Shown: positions 6,677-8,597 of the stretch, piece by piece
How positions within the stretch are numbered: position 1 is the stretch's first letter
How the letters are laid out: each line of letters opens with the position of its first letter
Origin: an uncultured Lachnospiraceae bacterium
GTDB lineage: Bacteria; Bacillota; Clostridia; Lachnospirales; Lachnospiraceae
Reading direction: 5' to 3'
Length of the DNA: 8,597 nt
Assembly (NCBI GenBank): GCA_910579225.1
Contig: CAJTTI010000025.1
Location: forward strand, 1-8,597
The notes under the pieces: generated by a model
Databases searched by the model: none
The model's input: only the letters and a program-made list of their open reading frames with translations
Told to the model about the DNA's origin: nothing
Position numbers and translations under genes: made by a program

Positions 6677-8597
6677 CTAGTTTAAGATCTCTTTTAACAG
6701 CTCCAGCAACTTCAGAACATCAATAGGCTTTGCAATATGCCCGTTCATGCCAGCTTCAAGTGCTGCTTTTTTATCCTCCTCAAATGCGTTGGCAGTCATT
6801 GCAATGATCGGAAGGCATGCAACATCCGGATCTGAAAGCGCTCGAATCCTCCTGGTTGCTTCATAACCATTCATGATCGGCATCTGTATGTCCATTAGAA
6901 TCACATCATACTGACCTGCTTCGGCTGTTTTCAGCCTCTCCACCGCAACTGCTCCGTCATCCGCCACATCCATCACAAAACCGGCTTCTTGCAGAATCTC
7001 CACGGCAATTTCCTGATTCAGCTCATTATCTTCCACCAGCAGAATTTTCTTCCCATCAAAAGATACCGTTTCCTGCATAGCGCCATCCTTTGAATCCCGG
7101 ACGCTAAGTGGCGACTCCAGAATCTCTCTGAGCTCTGACAAGAAGATGGGTTTGGAACAAAATGCTGTGACACCTGCTTTTCTTGCTTCTTCCTCTATAT
7201 CTGACCAGTCATAAGCCGTCAGAATAATAATCGGTTTTTCTTCTCCGATGATCCCCCGGATTCGTCTGACTACTTCGATCCCATTCATATCGGGCATAAG
7301 CCAGTCTATAATATATGTGGCAAACCCATCGTCTTGTTCTTCTGCAAGTTTAGCGCGCAGAACTGCCTCTTTGCCAGAGGTTGTCCAATCCGGGCGCATG
7401 CCAATGACAGACAGCATCTTGGTCACACTGGAGCATGTGTTAAAATCATCGTCAGCCACAAGCGCTCTGAGGCCTTTTAACTCTGGTATAATTTCCTGTC
7501 TTACAGGACCGGTACAGATCCGAAACTGGAGAGATACCGTAAAGGTACTTCCTTTCCCTTCTTCACTGGCCACGGAGATCGTACCACCCATCATATCCAC
7601 AATGTTTTTGGTGATTGCCATTCCCAGTCCGGTACCCTGGATCCCACTAATCGTACTTGTCCTCTCGCGTTCAAAAGGTTCAAAGACATGCTCCTGGAAT
7701 TCTTTACTCATCCCGATTCCTGTATCCTTGATCTGGAATTCGTAAGCCGCCCAGCCTTCCGGCGCATTTCCTTTCTGCAATATACGGACGCTTACAACCC
7801 CTCCTGGTTTTGTGAATTTCATGGCATTACTCAGAAGGTTCAGCAGAACCTGATTCAGGCGGAGCTTGTCGCACATTACATGTTCATTGACCACATCGGC
7901 CGTGTCGATATAGAATTCCAGCTGTTTTGATGTAATATCTGCCTGCACAATTGTCTTCAGATCATGCATGATTTCCGGAAGCGACGTTTCTTTTTCTTCA
8001 ATCTTTACTTTACCGCTCTCAATTCGGCTCATATCCAGCACATCATTGATCAGGCTGAGCAGATGATTACTGGATGTCGTTATTTTGGCCAGATAATCCC
8101 GGACCTGCTCCGTATTGTCAATATGCGCCGCAGCCAGAGACGTGAATCCGATGATTGCATTCATTGGAGTCCGGATATCATGGGACATGTTGTTTAGAAA
8201 TGTAGTCTTTGCCCTGTTGGCATGCTGTGCTGCAGCCAGCGCATCCTGAAGGTCCATTTTCTGCCTTTCCAGCTGCTCCTCCATCTTCTTCTCGTCGTCA
8301 ATATCCACAAAAAGACCTGCAAAGGTAATCGGTGAGCCGTCCTCACGCCTGGACAGTCTTCCAGCCGCGTGGAACCACCGCAATCCGGCATGTTTTGTAA
8401 TAAGGCGGTATTCCACATCATATGTTTTCTCACCAGTATAATCTTTTACCGTATCCCAGTATTCCTTTAAAACACATTCTTTATCCTCCGGGTACAGCAG
8501 ATCCGACCAGGATTCAATCCTGTTGGGAAAATCTTCCGCGCTCTCATAGCCCAGCATATTCCGAAACACTTCAGACCAGCTGCAGGAGATCATCTCC
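6677..8597 (-). CDS. Hybrid sensor histidine kinase (PAS-HisKA-HATPase-REC-REC), 5' end beyond the window
   Basis: Signal-transducing hybrid kinase that autophosphorylates on His and relays phosphate to its own receiver domains. Residues are numbered from the Met codon ending at 8593, but the frame stays open to the edge, so the true start and any membrane or extracellular sensor lie outside. Order: PAS fold with PAC-like end (1-100); short coiled coil (100-128); HisKA with SHDIRTP, phosphoacceptor H138; HATPase with N-box residues N252 and N256, G1 DTGIG (290-294), FEPFER (304-309) and G2 GTGLG (320-324). Receiver 1 (about 375-495) has acidic pocket D381/D382, acceptor D430, T459 and K481. 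Receiver 2 (about 515-636) has E521/D522, acceptor D568, T600 and K622. Both receivers look intact. There is no HPt domain in the visible part, so any onward relay would need a separate partner. The gene converges on rdrB with 67 bp between stop codons and gives no sign of belonging to the defence operon. Confidence 0.95.
   Translation of the reverse strand, partial: EMISCSWSEVFRNMLGYESAEDFPNRIESWSDLLYPEDKECVLKEYWDTVKDYTGEKTYDVEYRLITKHAGLRWFHAAGRLSRREDGSPITFAGLFVDIDDEKKMEEQLERQKMDLQDALAAAQHANRAKTTFLNNMSHDIRTPMNAIIGFTSLAAAHIDNTEQVRDYLAKITTSSNHLLSLINDVLDMSRIESGKVKIEEKETSLPEIMHDLKTIVQADITSKQLEFYIDTADVVNEHVMCDKLRLNQVLLNLLSNAMKFTKPGGVVSVRILQKGNAPEGWAAYEFQIKDTGIGMSKEFQEHVFEPFERERTSTISGIQGTGLGMAITKNIVDMMGGTISVASEEGKGSTFTVSLQFRICTGPVRQEIIPELKGLRALVADDDFNTCSSVTKMLSVIGMRPDWTTSGKEAVLRAKLAEEQDDGFATYIIDWLMPDMNGIEVVRRIRGIIGEEKPIIILTAYDWSDIEEEARKAGVTAFCSKPIFLSELREILESPLSVRDSKDGAMQETVSFDGKKILLVEDNELNQEIAVEILQEAGFVMDVADDGAVAVERLKTAEAGQYDVILMDIQMPIMNGYEATRRIRALSDPDVACLPIIAMTANAFEEDKKAALEAGMNGHIAKPIDVLKLLELLKEILN

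Noticed and set aside
6903..6910. ACATCATA, matching part of the left-edge inverted repeat (a similar ACATCATATG lies near 8415)
   Set aside because: Only 8 bases match, without the second arm, and both occurrences sit inside histidine kinase coding sequence.
6677..8597. Histidine kinase as a regulator or sensor of the RADAR operon
   Set aside because: It is on the opposite strand, converges on rdrB, is separated by a strong hairpin, and belongs to a common signalling architecture. Position alone does not support a functional link.

Overview
The window reads as chromosome or integrated accessory DNA from a gut-type member of the Clostridia, most likely Lachnospiraceae. The evidence is indirect: roughly balanced base composition, strong AGGAGG-type ribosome binding sites, a PAS / histidine kinase / double-receiver protein of a style common in that family, and a short XerC/D-like recombinase. 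No rRNA or other taxonomic marker is present, so genus is not assignable.

Layout. At the left edge (1-24) is a perfect 10-bp inverted repeat. It lies just downstream of a minus-strand tyrosine recombinase gene (76-918) with all catalytic residues. A 272-bp divergent intergenic region (919-1190) follows. Next come two overlapping plus-strand genes (1191-4031 and 4021-6609), then a strong hairpin between converging genes (6625-6660). A 5'-truncated minus-strand hybrid sensor histidine kinase (6677 to the right edge) completes the window.

The centre of interest is the two-gene operon. The first gene encodes a 946-residue P-loop ATPase and the second an 862-residue protein with every metal-binding and catalytic motif of an adenosine deaminase. 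Size, order, overlap and motifs match RADAR (rdrA-rdrB), an anti-phage system in which an RdrA ATPase acts with an RdrB deaminase that converts adenosine to inosine in RNA and/or nucleotides, depending on the study. The system is therefore known, but this copy has unusual parts. A 45-bp tandem repeat inside rdrA encodes a strongly acidic Ser/Asp tract, and rdrB carries a Gly/Ala/Pro-rich linker in its large insertion.

How the genes may work together: RdrA and RdrB should be co-translated and form one defence complex. The divergent recombinase has no arm-binding domain and is the probable agent of mobility or of local site-specific recombination for the defence cargo. The histidine kinase converges on the operon and looks like an ordinary resident signalling gene, not part of the system.
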